Of a stretch of DNA of 64,000 nt, positions 37,357 through 51,800 are shown one piece after another; the stretch's first letter is position 1; each line of letters begins with the position of its first letter. The stretch covers positions 4,281,416 to 4,345,415 of the forward strand of contig NC_066517.1 in assembly GCF_024679095.1 (NCBI RefSeq), in the 5' to 3' direction. Source of the DNA: Eriocheir sinensis (taxonomy: Eukaryota > Arthropoda > Malacostraca > Decapoda > Varunidae). A program made the translations under genes and the position numbers. The notes under the pieces were generated by a model. That model did no database searches, had not been told where the DNA came from, and saw only the letters and a list, made by a program, of their open reading frames with translations.

Positions 37357-40300
37357 CTGGAAAGAGATGATGATCAACAATGTTACTTTTCTGAAGCCAC
37401 GCCAGCAGAAAACTATGATTAAAAAATCAATGTATTGCCAATAATTAAAAACATACATACATGAAGAATACCATGCTTTGGTGATGGCATGGAAATTTTA
37501 AATAGGTTATGTTAACCTAAATTGGGTTATTTATTAATACAAATGCACATGAAAAATGTGAAACCACCAAATTTTAAAAAACTTTCCCACCCTTCACAAC
37601 CCTACTCTTTACTTTCCCTAACAACATCTTACTCTCCCATCTCTCTCTCTCACCTCCTCCATCACAAGTTTCTGCAACATTTACTTGTAGTTTTTTTCTC
37701 CTCAATTGCCTCTTTTATCTCATCCATCCACCATGCACTCACTTTCAGGTCAGGCTGAATCTGGGGTCGTGGTGTGAATCGTAGAGTAGTGCAAACTAAC
37801 TGAGTGTAGCTAATGCAGAGCAGCTTGGCACTGCACGGCTGAGTAGCGTGTGCTGAGATGTGGCAGAGTGTGATGTGTGGTGCAGTGTGACTGGATGTGA
37901 TGTGATGTGTTGTGTGGTGTGATTGGGTGTGATGGGTGGTGTGGTGTGGCTGAGTGTAGTGTGTTTTGGAGTGATGTATGGTGTGGTGTGGTGTAGTGTG
38001 GTGATGTGTTGTAGGGTGTAATGTGTGGTGTCGTATGTGATGTTTATGTGGCTGTGTGATTTGTGGTGTGGTGTACCTGAATGTGATGTATGGTGTGGTG
38101 TAGCTAGGTATGATGTGTGGTACGGTTGGGTGTAATGTGTGGTGTAGTGTGTGGTTTGTTTGTTTGATGGGTTTGATTTGCCTACCACTGTAATGCAGAA
38201 GAGGAGGATAGGGAGGGGGGTGGAATCGGAATCAGAGTTGCAACCTTGAAATTTTCTGGAATCAGTCAGAATCAATCGGAATTTTCTATATCTGACTCCA
38301 CACCCCTGGTTAATTTGGAAGAAGTTTGGACAGCATAGTATGTCCTTTACATTTAGCTTTATCCTGTGATCACAATAAAGATAATGAGGACTCACTGTTT
38401 ATCATTTTGCCCATCTTCTCAAGGTGCTGTGTGATGGAACCCTGGGTTGACAGGTTGGTGTTGGGAGAGGACTGGAGCACATGTGGTGGTGAGGGGGTGA
38501 TGATGCCATTGGGTCCCAAATCTACCTTCTTAAGGAGGACTGAACGGGCATCCTCAATAATGTTCAACATTCCTTTGTGCTCTTGCTCCAGCCCATACAG
38601 CTTTATCTTGTTGGCCTCGTGCTGCGCCTTCTTCTTCAGACGACACGCCCTGCCAGGTGTACAAGTTTGTCACCAGGATGTTCAGCATGACAAACTGTGT
38701 TGTTTGCCAAGAACTTTTCAGTTCTGAATAATTGTTTTCTGTTTTAAAATCTATAATTTAATAATCAAGTATTGTAAGTTTTATACCATCAAAATGTTCA
38801 GACTTGGGCTGTATAATCAGTATAGAACTGAACACTTCCTAGTCTAGTCCAATCTTAAAAAGATATGGTATTTAAAACCATTTTGTTCTGAAATCTGTAT
38901 TTTAAAATCTATTTGTGCAATCCACATCAGATAAAGGGAATGTGAAACCTTATCACCAGATAGTCAAAGATCTGTGAGCTGGGATGTGCACTCTTCATTC
39001 ATGTCTAGTTTGTGAAAGGAAATAGTGTTTGGAACCATTTAATGCTCTGTCTTTTGGATTGAAATTAACATAGTTCTGTAAATCCTCCCTTGAATGAGAA
39101 GAACTTTAAAACCTCGTCACTGGAATGTTCAGAATGTTGGTCCAGGGTTGTATACTTTCCCTTCAGGTCCTGTTTTCAAGATTAAAAGGTATTCAATTCT
39201 TTCAGACTTAAGAGGTCTGTATTATCATTTTTCTTCTGTATAAACCTTATTTTTTTTTTTCAAATTTTATATAAATAAAGTGGATGCAAGAAACAATGTT
39301 CCATACCTGGATGCCAGCTTGTTCTTCTCCTTGCGTGACTTTGGCCGCACGGTGAAGGGCAGCTCGGACACAGGTGTCATGTCGTTTATTGTCTGTGGGA
39401 GAAATGCAACAGAGTGCAAGACACCAAACAAAGAATATAAATTTAATGCAACACTAAACTAATTTATGTGGGAGAATTTACAGGATTGAAAAAGGGGGAG
39501 CACAATACACACACCTTGGCTCCATACAAGATAAAGAGTTGTACTCAAGTGATGGTAAACATTCTCAAAAACTCGTGCAATTAGACTTTGGTGTGTTACC
39601 CAGGAGACACCCACCTTGTTGAGTTTCTCCAGCTCACGTCCAATGCTGACCAGCTTGCGAGGGTTTGGGGTGAGATCATTGCCATCCCCACGCCGAGCCT
39701 TGCCACTGGTGGAAGAAAATTAAAGTGTCCAATATTGACTATACAGCGAACAGTATCAGCATAAAATAACTGAAGTTTTCTACTGAGCATGATGCAAGAA
39801 TTGGAGTGCTCTATGCACCAATTCATCCACCTCAAAATTAAACATACAGTCCAGACATCTGTCCCCTATCCTTTGATGACACTCACTTGTCTCCTTCTAC
39901 ACCTAACATTTTTGGCCTATCCTTAACTCAAAACCTTATTTAAATATTTCATATCTCATCTCTAACTTAATTAGCTTCCTAAAGTTAAGCATTCTGTATC
40001 TTCTCCAATATTTTTTTTCCTTCCCATACACTGTCCATACACAAGGGCCTTGTCTGCATTTGTATGGAGTATGTATCTTGTGTGTGTATTGGGAGGGGGA
40101 GGAGTCCACACACAGTAGAGCAGAATCAAAGGTTTTCATCTCATCAGCTCCCCTCCTCTTTGTGACAATCTTCTATTCCCTCTTTAATTCTGCTGCATTA
40201 TTGCCTCTCTTTCTATCTTATATCAAGATATCTATACTCAATATTTTCATGCTGACTACTCTCCTGAAATTACTTATTGTATGCCTCCCCCTTCCACATT

Positions 40301-43300
40301 CCCACTGCACAAAACTTATATTCTACCTCATCCTTACACTACCCAAATCCCTTATGCAAATGGAGCATCATCTTAATCTTTCATCCCTTATGCTGGTAAA
40401 TTCTGGAATCATCCTTTGTCTGCACTTCCTCCTGCCTATGACTTGAACACTTTCAGGAGGGGAGTATAAAGACACCTCACTAGCTGATTTTGACAGTTTG
40501 ATCACAATCACTTTTTTCTCTATGGAGGCAGCGCTTGGCAGGCTTATAATTACTTTTTCATGTTTGAGCCATCTCCACTGTCGTGGGAAAACACACACCT
40601 GTGCTTGATGCCCTGGATGGAGCAGAGTGGTGAGAACACCGGGTCCATGACGGAGGGCAGGCTGTGGGGGTCACGCTGCTGCTGGTTGATGGTGACACGC
40701 TGCCCCTTGGGACCTTTGGCCTGCACGTTGTACTGCCAGAAGTAACGCTCCTTCTTGCCGAGGGAGCCAGAGATGCTCCCTGTGTCCTCACTAACCACTG
40801 AATCTGATGAGAGAATATGTGATAAATTTGTAATCTTATTAAAATATACTACTCATTTTCAAGTCATCTATATTAGCGCTATTGAATATGGGTGGACAGT
40901 ACATCTCAAGATGTACGAGACTTTATGAGGCATGGACAGCTGTTCAGGTGTGGAGATTAGATGGATTATGAGAAGTGACATCAATGGGAAATGGTGATGA
41001 ATCTATGAGGGTAAAATTATGTGGTTCATATGAGGTTAATGATGACTGACGATCAACAAAGGATACTGCTTTATCAACTGACTCCTCGTAGTCTTCTGTG
41101 CTGTGCTTGAGAGAATACTGGACTGTACTTCAAGGCCAAGTGAATGGACACCTTAGAGGCTGGTCTAAAAGCAAAAATACCTCATATTTCACAAATATTT
41201 TTGAAGTAAAATGATCATAGTACAGTCGTCCCTCAAATAGTACGGGGGTTAGGGGCCCAGGACCCCCGTACTATTCGTAAATCCGTATGAAATTAGTGCC
41301 CACCCCTAGAAACACTCCTGCCTACCAATTTCTTGTTTAAGGTAAAAAAATGCCTATTTATGTGTTTATAATAGGTTAATTTATGAGTAAACAGAAAAGA
41401 ACGGCCTTCATCTCCACTCTTGGAGCACTGGCAGTTACTGCAACAAGAATTTCTTTTTCACTACAATTAATACAGCGGTGGCTGAACTGGTAGTGTACTG
41501 GGCCCACATTCACCGCATGATGGACGACACGGGTTCGAATCCCCACGCTACCACTCGGATTTTTCAGCCACCGCCGAGTGGCTTAAAACTACCCACATGC
41601 TGTCCTGAAGACCACCCATCAACCCGGACTCCCGAGGAAGCCGTCCAAGCGAATCAAGAACGAGTTCCGGGGGGCAGCATGAGCCAATGCAAGATGGCGC
41701 CACTATAAACACACGCCTCCGCCAGAAAGGTCTGGGCTGACCATCAGGCCACACCTGGAAGAAGCCTTGGGCGACCACCAGGCCCCACCAGGAAGATGCC
41801 TACTGGGGCAACAGGCAACGACGTAAAAAAAAAAAAAAAAAATAAAAAAAAATCACTTGGTAGGCTCTCCCTACTGCAACGTAACTCATACCGAAACGTA
41901 ACTTCTCCTAAATCTGATTTCTTCTGCAAGGTGAACACCTTTTTCGAACACTTTGGGGTGCTTTCAGAAGGTGTTTTGGCTTGTCTCTTGGGTCCCATGT
42001 TCATGTTATGTGGTAATGGAGAAGCGTAGCTGAAGTTGTGCACACACTCAGAGTGAGGGAAAGTGCATAGGTGTCAATCTGGCAGAACAGTGTTCTCGAA
42101 ATTGTGCACACACAGACTGAAGGGATGCGCATGGGTGGCAGTCTGGCAGATCAGTGTTCTCGAAATTGTGCACACACAGACTGAAGGGATGCGCATGGGT
42201 GGCAGTCTGGCAGATCAGTGTTGCCACTCACGCCGTGGCTACTTGGTGCGACGCACGGGAAATTTAAAAATCCTAAAAATTCTTCTACGACAATCCGTAT
42301 AAAACCAAAACTGTACTATTGGAAATCGTACTATTTGAGAGACAACTGTACACTAGACCCTCGATTTCCTGGATATTAGATTCTACAGACAAAATCCTGG
42401 GTTAGCAACTGGCAGACATGTGCCCAGTCAAGTCTGGGGCAAAAATCTGGGTCCAGCAATGTCTAGCAGTTGTCAGATAAATGCTTGGCCAAGTATGGGT
42501 AATGATCCAGAAGTCTGGCCACTCCTTCGACACCTCTTAGACCCCGGTCAGTGTCCCCAACGCCCGCTAGGTGGCTGTGTGCGTGTCAGGCATATTTGTT
42601 CATAGTCCTCTTGAACTGTTAAGCAGCTTTACTGTGCCCTTACATTAGCATGTAAATACAGATGTACTGGAAACAAGCATATACCTAAATAATTTGCAGT
42701 AGAATAATATTTCTAACCACCCGGAGTTTAAAAGAAAATGGTGACCACTGCATTGCCGCCGCCACCTCCTGCATCTCTTTGTTTACATGCATCAGCTGAG
42801 CAGCTTCTTGCAGTTATGATCCTTTTTTTTTTAAACATTAGATATTTTCATTACCTGATTTTTAAAGAAAGGAAAATCGATCAGGACATAATTTGCAGCA
42901 AGATGACATGCTTGAGCTCCTGCAGTGAAAGGAAAAGGGCAGCCACTTCATGATTGCCGCTAATGGTGTGTCCTTTATTGAAGTGTAGTGCAAATAACTT
43001 GTTTTAATTTATCTTTCTTAAATGTGCTGGACAAAGTGTGGTAAAAGTCCGAGGCAGGTACAGTCAAACCTCAGTTTACGAGTGCCTTCGTTAACGAGTG
43101 TTTTGATTTACGAGCAAAAAAAATCACAAAACATGTCTTGGTTTATGAGCGGTGACTTAGTATACAAACATCCTGTCTGTAAGAGTATTTTTTTTCTTTT
43201 TTAACTTGTCGCCACTTCAAGGGTGAGGACACGGTCTATATGGAGGGTCAAATGCGTACATCCCTCCGAAGAAGGACCACAGACCCTTGCTGGGTGACTT

Positions 43301-46300
43301 TTCATGAAGGGAACGGGAGGAGAGGATGCTGATAGACCAACTCTATCAGCTGACGTCAATGCCAGTCTTTCGATGAAGACTGGCGTGTATTTTTGTTTGA
43401 GTCAAAGACATGAGCGTGGGTTCCCCGTGTTCGCCCCAAGACAAGTCTTCAAAGAGGAAAACAATGGGAATAGTCTCAGTTAGGGTTGCCATCTTGAGCT
43501 AAAAAAAATAAGGAACGCAACCTCCCATTCTCCAATACAGAAGGAATCCATATTTTTAAGGAACGGATTTCTCTAGCATGCCATGACTGACAGCCACTGC
43601 TGGTGAAGGCAAGGGGAAGGGAGGAGGGACGTTATGTCACGTATTTTACACGTATTTCAGGACGACACTTGACAAACTTAATTTTATGAACTGGTTTTGT
43701 GGTTCACCAAAAAAAACATTAAGACAACCAAATACGGAACAAAATGTGTTCCGTATTTTAAGGAAAGTGTGGCATGTTGGCAACCCAAGTCTCAGCCCGC
43801 TTTGTAAACTCGTAGAGATAATATCCGTGCACTCGTGTCCAACTGCATTTGTGCTTTGGTGTGTGATCTTTGTGTTTTCAGCACTACAGTGTGCATTCTT
43901 TATGCTTCAACAATGTCCCCAAGAAAGATGATTAAAAGGGATGGTGCTGCAAAGAAAACAGGAATGGCGGATACTATGCTCGCAACAGGAATGGGGTGCC
44001 AGCCTCGGCGACTTGTATGACCTCCTGGACGGGACTGTGACTCCTGTTCACCCTCCATCTTGGACGATACATCGGGTTAGCTTCACGTTGGTGGTTGAAT
44101 GTAGTTCCAGTGCCTCAAGAATAGGGAAACTGCAGCTTCTAAACACCGGTGTGAAGCCTACACATCGAACGTAATTAGCGGTTACAGAAGTCTTCGTAAC
44201 AACCGTAACATGTTGATTTGTATTTTATATTACTTATTATAACTATTAGTTAGTAAAATTACTTTAATTTTGGATAAAATAACATGTAAAATGATTTTTA
44301 TGTAAATATTTTTTTTGAGAAATGGGATGCATTAATGGGATTTACATTAATTTCAATGGGGAAATTCATTTTGGCTTATGAGTGTTTTGGTGTGCGAGCA
44401 AAATTCTGGAACGAATTAAACTCGTAAACCGAGGTATGACTGTACTATACTGGCGATTGCTGGAATGAGTATGGTAAACATGTGGAAAAAGGCCGTGGCT
44501 CCTGAACTATAGCAATTACCATCGACTTGGCCTGACTTAAGGGATCTTTTTACTCACCATTGTCTGATTCTGAGTCGTAGTGTTCGTTGTCTGACTCTTC
44601 GTCGGAGTCGATGCCCTCGTCAATGGACAGGTCATGGCCGCTTGGCGAGAGGATGCCACCCATTGTGCTGAGAGACGATGCCGAGCCGCCAAGTTCCTCG
44701 GCAAGTGAGCCAGTGGAGAGCAGGTGCTGGCGGGGCTCACGGCGCTGCCAGGCCTGCTCAAGCGAGAAGTTGTGGCTCGGTGCTGAGGAAGAGAGGCGTG
44801 CGGACAGGAGGGGATTGGCAGCCGAGAGGGAGGTGGGCCTCGGCACAGACTGTCCCAAAGGAGGCTCTTGGGGTGAAGATGCCCCCTGGGGAGAAGAAAC
44901 ACTGTGAGGCGACATTGGGGCTGAGGGGGAGCGTAGAAGCAACTCCTGAAGGGCTGAAGTGGGCTCTGAAGCCTGGGGTGAACACTGCTGCTGCTGCTGC
45001 TGTTGCTGTTGCTGTTGCTTTTGTTGCTGTTGTTGTTGATGATGTTGCTGCTGCTGGTGTTGGGGCTGCACCATGCTGTGCTGGTGCTGATCACTTGTAG
45101 GACACTCCTCAATGCTGCCCAGGTGAGGGCCTGCGGACTGGCTGGAGAGGGAAGAGGCCGTCAGGAGGGGATCCCTCCAGCCCCCTCCCTGGGGAGGGAA
45201 TGAGTAGGCCAGCAGGGAGAAGAGAGATGTACCCTCGGCCTTAATGGGTTGGCTGTGGCGCTGCACTGGTGGGGGTGCTGGTGAGGGGGAGGAAAAGCTG
45301 CGGTGGTTCCCCATCACCTCATCTGGAGCCACAACCATCATGGCATTGGGGGACTGGGGCTGGTCGAGGCCCGGCCCGTTCAGTGGCTCTGGCATCAGAA
45401 GGTCATCCAGGTTGACATCGTCGAGGTAGACATCCTCGGTGGGGTTCAGGCCCAGGGAACTGCCTGGAAGCAGGTCGTCCATGGACAGCAGCTCGTCCAG
45501 GGGCTCAAGGGGCTCCATCTTGATGTCAATGTCCAGGTCCATTGTGTGTGGCGGCCACAGCGATGGGGAGTTGGGACCCAGCGGCGACAGGCTGCTGCCG
45601 GTGTCCTGGTAGAGGGAGGATGTAGAGCCAGCCTGAGTGTCCCACTGCTGATTGGTGGACTGGCCGGGCATCAGGCCGTGGTCCTCCATCTGCAGAACCT
45701 TGCTGGACAGGCCAGGGAAGTGGTGGGTCTGCATGGCCCGGTTGCCTGGCCCACGAGGGATGGGCATGCCGCCACCCTTCCTGTTGTCTGTGTTCATGTT
45801 GTCACAGAACTCCAGCAGAAAGTCACTCTGTGGAAGACACAACCACCTCACCACACATGGACACACCACTCCTTAACTCCTTATTATAAACACTCAGCCC
45901 TCACTCACAGTCACAACTGACACAACCCTTAACTCTAGGCCCTTATGGGTGCACCAGCCCCCTCGCCATCCAGGGACACACACACACACACACACATATT
46001 TATATATATGTAGTTAGTGGTGGTGTGGTCTTCACACAAGAGATAAAAAATATTAGGAAAACAGAAAGAATCAAGAAAGCAGCAATATAAATGGGGCCAG
46101 CTTGGGAGACCGGACATAGGGAGAGACTGGAACAATTGGGTCTGCCTACCTTGGAGGAGAGAAAAAAGGTCGCAGTATACAGGGCAATGAAGGAAATGGA
46201 AGTAATCAACCTGTTTATATGGGATACTAGAAATACAAGGCCATGGAAAGAAACTCAGGAAGACAAGGTGCCTGAGAGATATCAAGAAACAAAGCTTTCC

Positions 46301-48743
46301 TTATAGATGCCTTAACACCTGGTATGAACTCAAAAAGTAGTTCAAGCTAAAACTATTCATGAATTTATGGCAATTATGATAAAAAAACTGATGTTTGAAG
46401 ACAGGATCCCACAACAGAACAAAGAAAGTACAAACAAAGAGCACAAAAGAACTAAGAATGGATGTGTAAGAATCCCGAGAGGAAGGAAAATTTAGAAAAA
46501 CGAATAATTGACATGATTAAGGAGGAACATAAACTGTTCTCTAGGTATATCAATAGCAAATTGAAAGAAAAAGAAGGAATTGGCAAACTGGAAGTGGAAG
46601 GGTCTATGAAGCTGCAGCAATGCAAGTTGAAATAACGAACAAGAGATTTCAATCTGTTTTCACACAAAGTAATTTTAAAGAGCAGAAAGGAATTACTAGA
46701 AACTCAAGTGCTGAGGGAAAAAAAAAAAAAAAAAAAAAGTGAATAAGCTACTGGAGGCTCAAGATGTAAGCAAGGAAGGGCCTTGAGCCTCACGGTGTGT
46801 GTAACTGGATGACAAAAGAATGTGGGGACCAACTGGCAGCTAAGACTCACACAGTAGTGTTCACTGCAAGAGGGGGAGGTGCATCAGGAGTGAAAGAAGG
46901 CTAATGTGATGCCAATCTACAAAGAACGGAATTAGGAAAAGCTGAACTGTAGACCAGTCAGTGCCTAATGAGTGCTAACTAAAACTGAGAGAATAGTGAA
47001 AGACAGATGGATAGAATATCTTGAAGAGACAGGAAGTTTTGACGAGAGCCAATTTGAATACGGAAATGGAAAATCATGTCACTAATTTTTCAAGCTCCGA
47101 CTCAAGGGCGAGTGAAGTGTTGTAGCAGAGGCAGTTGGGTTGACTGTGTGTACAAAGACCTGGAGAATGCCTTCAGCAAGGTACACATCACACAAGCGAC
47201 AAATATGGAAGCTTGGGATATAAAAGGACAGAAAGGGAGCCCTATGGGGAGGACAAGGCTTCCTGAGAGATCAAGAGATAAGGATAGTAATAATGGCCAT
47301 AAGGTCAGGGTGGAGGGAGGTAACAAGCGGAGTTTCATTGAGTTCGGTGCCAGTGCTGGTAATGTTTGATTTAAATAAATGACGTGATAGAAGGAGCAAA
47401 CATTATGCAAGTCTGTTTACAGCTAATGCCAAGATCACGAGAAGAGTAACACTGAGGACTGTAAGAGGCTGAAAGATGATGTGAACAAGACTGATGAGGA
47501 GCCATGAATGGGATATGAAATTCAAAGCCAAAAAAATGCAAGCTGTGGAAAATGGGTGACAGCACTTCTAAATTGTCACTGAAATATCTGAAGAGATTAA
47601 AAAAAAAATAATAATAATAATAATAATAAATAAATAAATAAATAAACAAAGAAGGAGAATGACCTGAGTGTGTTGATCCAAGCTAATTTGTCACCTGAAA
47701 ATCACACTGACAAGACTGACAGACTTATCAGTTGTAGACTAACATGAGTGTGGCATATGGATGAGATGATAAAGAAACTGATAGTGTCACTGATTCACCC
47801 AAGGCTACAATATACGCATGTGAAGGATCATGAATAAAAAACAAGAGAGAATACAAAGAGTAGTAAGACGATCACAAACCTGACATTTAACATAGAGGAA
47901 AAGACTTGAAAAGTTTGGGCAGGCATCCTTAAAGACAAAAGAGGTGACGTGACTGATCAGAACAGTGAAGTGAGTAGGCAGAGTTGAGAGAGAGGATCCA
48001 TTTGTTTGGGACAAGGGAGGAGCTAGAGGGCATGAAGGGACGTTGGAGAAGACGAGATGCTTGAAAGCTATCCAATAGACAACTTTCCTAATGGATGCAC
48101 TGAACAATGAAACAGCCTGGACAAGGAGTTTGCTCAATCCAAAAGCTTAATGAGTTTAGTCAAGTTGATTTAACCCCTTCGACATGAGGACGCGTATACT
48201 GCGTCCTTGCGTGTCCCGTACCATATCCGAGGACGCGCATACTGCGTCCTGTCTCGCTTTAGCCAATATAAGAGTTATTTTGTCTCTATATTATATATGG
48301 TTACATCTCAAAATTATCAATTAATTCATTTCTTTATGTGCACCATTTAATTCTGCATGTTTTCATATATAATACATGATGATTATGTTGAGTTTATGGC
48401 AGAAAACTTGTTTTATTCAATAGCGACATTTGAAATTTGGCTTGCACAGTAAACCCGGATACGGCGCGGGGTGCTGTTTTGGCCCAGCCGTAATGAGTTT
48501 CTTTATGTGCACCATTTAATTCTGCATGTTTTCATATATAATACATAATGATTATGTTGAGTTTATGGCTTAAAACTTGTTAGATTCAATAGCGACATTT
48601 GAAATTTGGCGTGCGCGGCGATCCTGGATACGGCGTGGGGCGCTGTTTTGGCCCAGCCGTAGTGAAGGGGTTAAGTTTGACTCAGAGACAGGACATCACA
48701 AGTGTAGCTCAGTTCATTTCCTGTATATCACAACTAGGTAAAT

Positions 48744-48820
<77 letters not shown>

Positions 48821-51800
48821 AAAGTTGTGAATGTACTAAAAAATAGAGAAACAATGGTGAGGGACATGGCAGAAAAGAAAAAATGTGTCATGGTGTTTGG
48901 GAAAAAAAAAAAAAAAAACCAGCGAAGACCCAGAGGGAGAGTTATGAGAGGAGTAAGGTAAGAAGTATATTGAGAAATATGAATACTGAAGAGGAGGAAA
49001 AGTTTGAGGAAGAAGTAGATGAAATATCTAGATTGGGAAGATACAAGAAGAGAAAAAACAGGCCATTAAAGATTAAGCTAAGGTCCCAAATGGCAACAGA
49101 AACCATACTAAATAGGTCATGGAAACTAAACAACTCTGAAGAACACAAGCAAATATATGTGAGGAGAAATATGTCAGAGGATGAAAGAATGAAAGTAGAG
49201 GAAATGATAAATGAAGCGAAAAAAAGAAATGAAGAAAGATCATAAGAAAAGAATTTTTAGGGAAGAATGAAGAACGAAAAACTGATGAAGTGGTGGATAG
49301 GAGGCAAAAGGAGGGAGTAATGGTGTTGATAGAAGGAAGGGAAAGAAAGGGAGAAGGGAAGAAAGGTTTAAAGATTGCGTACAAACATAGATTGTCTTGT
49401 ATCAAAGAAAATTGAACTAATTGATTATTTAAGGGAGTGATCTGGATATTACATGTATAGTTGAAACAAAACTTGTAAAAGAACTGGAACTTGTGCTGGA
49501 GGGAAAGATCAAGTACATTTGGAGAAAAGACAGGAAAGAAGGAAAGGGAGGAGGAGTGATGATAATGACGAAACAAAACTTGAAAGTGACTGAAGTGAGA
49601 TACGGAAATGACAGTGTGGAGGTGATGGCTGTGCAGGTACTGGTAAAAGGTGGAGAGAAATATAACATGATAACAGCCTATGTCCCCCCTAAAACTAAAA
49701 GTTGGAATGAAGTAAGATATAACGCTATGCTGGAAAATACAACACGGGCACTGACAGACGAAATAAAAAATAATGAAAAGATAATATTAACAGATTTCAA
49801 TTGCAAAGAGGTGAAATAGGAAGATTATACAACAGAGGGTGGTTAAAATACTTGGGGAAGTAAACTATTGAAGCTGGTAACAAATAACTTGATGACGCAG
49901 TGGGTGCAAGGAGAAACAAGACTGAGAGGGGATGACAAACCATCAAGACTTGACCTAATTTTCACAAAAAACGTTAGATAAAGGAGTCAGTCATGAGTGC
50001 CCCTTAGGAATGAGCGACCGTGAACTATTGATGAAAACTTTGGAAGGATGTGAATATTGAGATGAGGCTTATAAGGAAAAAAGGAAACACTACGCAAAGG
50101 CAAATTATGTTGGACTCAAGACTTTCTTCGGTGGGCTAGACTGGACTGATATGAAGAGGAGTATTAATATACAAGAGAAATATTACTTTTTTATGACTAT
50201 TTACAACAGAGGAATAGAGATATATGTTCCATATTAGTTCAATTGAATTAATGAGCCATGGGTCCATTTTTCTTTGCAAACACAGTCCCAACACCTATCT
50301 CTTCCTCTCATATGTAAAGTAAAGGTAACATATGATAGGAAAAAATAGGTGTTGGGACTGTGTGGCAGAGCAGAGGAGAGAAATGGACCCGTGGGAGCCT
50401 CCGCCCAAACGGACTCGACAATTTGGTTGGACTTTACACAGTAAAAACTAAAGGAGAGAAAACATACTTTGGATGGAGGTGTGAAACAGCAAGAAGAAAT
50501 AGAAATAAGGCATTGAGGAATTCAAAGAAAAGATGAAATAAAACAACAGGGACAAATATAAAAAAGCAAGAAATGAATATGTGAAAATGAGGAGAGAGGA
50601 GGAAGCTACATGTGAAGGAAGAATAGTTTTTAAATGTAAAGAAGAACCAAAAATGTTTTATAAATTCGTAAATGGGAAGTTAAAAAAATGGAGTGGAAAG
50701 GCTAAAAGAAAGAATTTATTTTATGAAAAGGACAAAGAAATTGCAGAAATATTAAATAAAAATTCTCATAAAGTATTTACGAAAGAAACCGACTATGACT
50801 GGGGTCTCGAAAATTGCAATGAAGGGAAAGTAAATCATGAAAAGGTTGAGAAAGGAGAACTGATACAGCTGATGAAAACCTTAGATGGAAGGAAAGCTAT
50901 GGGACCGGATGAAATCTAGGGACAAGTGCTAAAAGAGTGTAGTGTATTGGAGCCACTTTATGACATAATAGCATGCTCTATAAATACAGGAAAAAGTGCC
51001 CTTAGAATGAAAGAGTGAACATTGTACCAATTTATAAAATTGGAGACAAAACTGAACCACTAAATTATAGACCAGTCTCTTTGACAAGTGTAATGTGCAA
51101 GATTTGTGAAAGTATAATAAAAAAACAATGGGTTGATCATTTAGAAAATGAAAACATGATAAATGGACAGTTTGGATTTAGAAAAGGGATATCGTGTGTC
51201 ACCAACTTACTATGTTTCTACTCAAGAGTAACAGACGTAGTGCAAGAGAGAAAAGGGTGGGCTGATTGTGTATATCTTGATTTGAAAAAAGCTTTGGAAA
51301 AGGTTCCGCACAAAAGGTTAATCTGGAAACTACAGCAGTGGGGAGGAATGGGCGGAAAGGTTATCAAGTGGATGAAGGATTACTTAACAGAAAGAGAAAT
51401 GAGGATGGTGATTAGGGAAGAGAAATCAAATTGGAGGAGAGTAGAGAGTGGAGTTCCTCAAGGCTCAGTTCTGGCACCAATAATGTTCATAATATATATA
51501 AATGACATAGCGAAGGGTATAAAAAGTTATATGAGCCTTTTTGCAGACGATGCAAAGTTAATAAAAAAATGAGGATGGAGGAAGACTGAAGAACTGCAAG
51601 AAGACCTGGATAGTGTACAGATGGAGCCAGTTGTGGGAGATGGAATTTAATGCAAACAAATGCCATGTTATGGAAATGGGGAAAAGTAAAAAAAAAAAGA
51701 CCGAAGAAAACATACAGGATGGGAGAAGAGAACTTAAAGGTAGTACATGAAGAAAAAGATTTGTGAGTAACAATGCAAGACACACTATCCCCAGAAAAGC

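Larger units (their letters stand above)
41223..42348 (-). mobile_element. pogo/Tigger-like element, 1126 bp, in CREBRF intron 4
   Basis: Ends CAGTCGTCCCTCAAATAGTA and, in reverse complement, CAGTTGTCTCTCAAATAGTA. TA on both sides (41,221-41,222; 42,349-42,350). On the minus strand from 41,998 a transposase-like start appears, [20 protein letters not shown] then VFTLQKK, the usual opening of pogo/Tigger proteins. It is lost where the SINE at 41,471-41,860 is inserted. Confidence 0.82.
43061..44442 (+). mobile_element. Second pogo/Tigger-like element, 1382 bp, in CREBRF intron 4
   Basis: Ends CAGTCAAACCTCAGTTTACG and, in reverse complement, CAGTCATACCTCGGTTTACG. TA at 43,059-43,060 and 44,443-44,444. 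A plus-strand start [17 protein letters not shown] near 43,913 resembles a transposase N-terminus, but the rest is missing. It carries a nested hAT MITE. Confidence 0.8.

Noticed and set aside
44587..45920. Long plus-strand and second-frame minus ORFs over 44.5-45.9 kb
   Set aside because: They overlap the CREBRF large exon in other frames and exist because of its GC-rich, stop-poor sequence.
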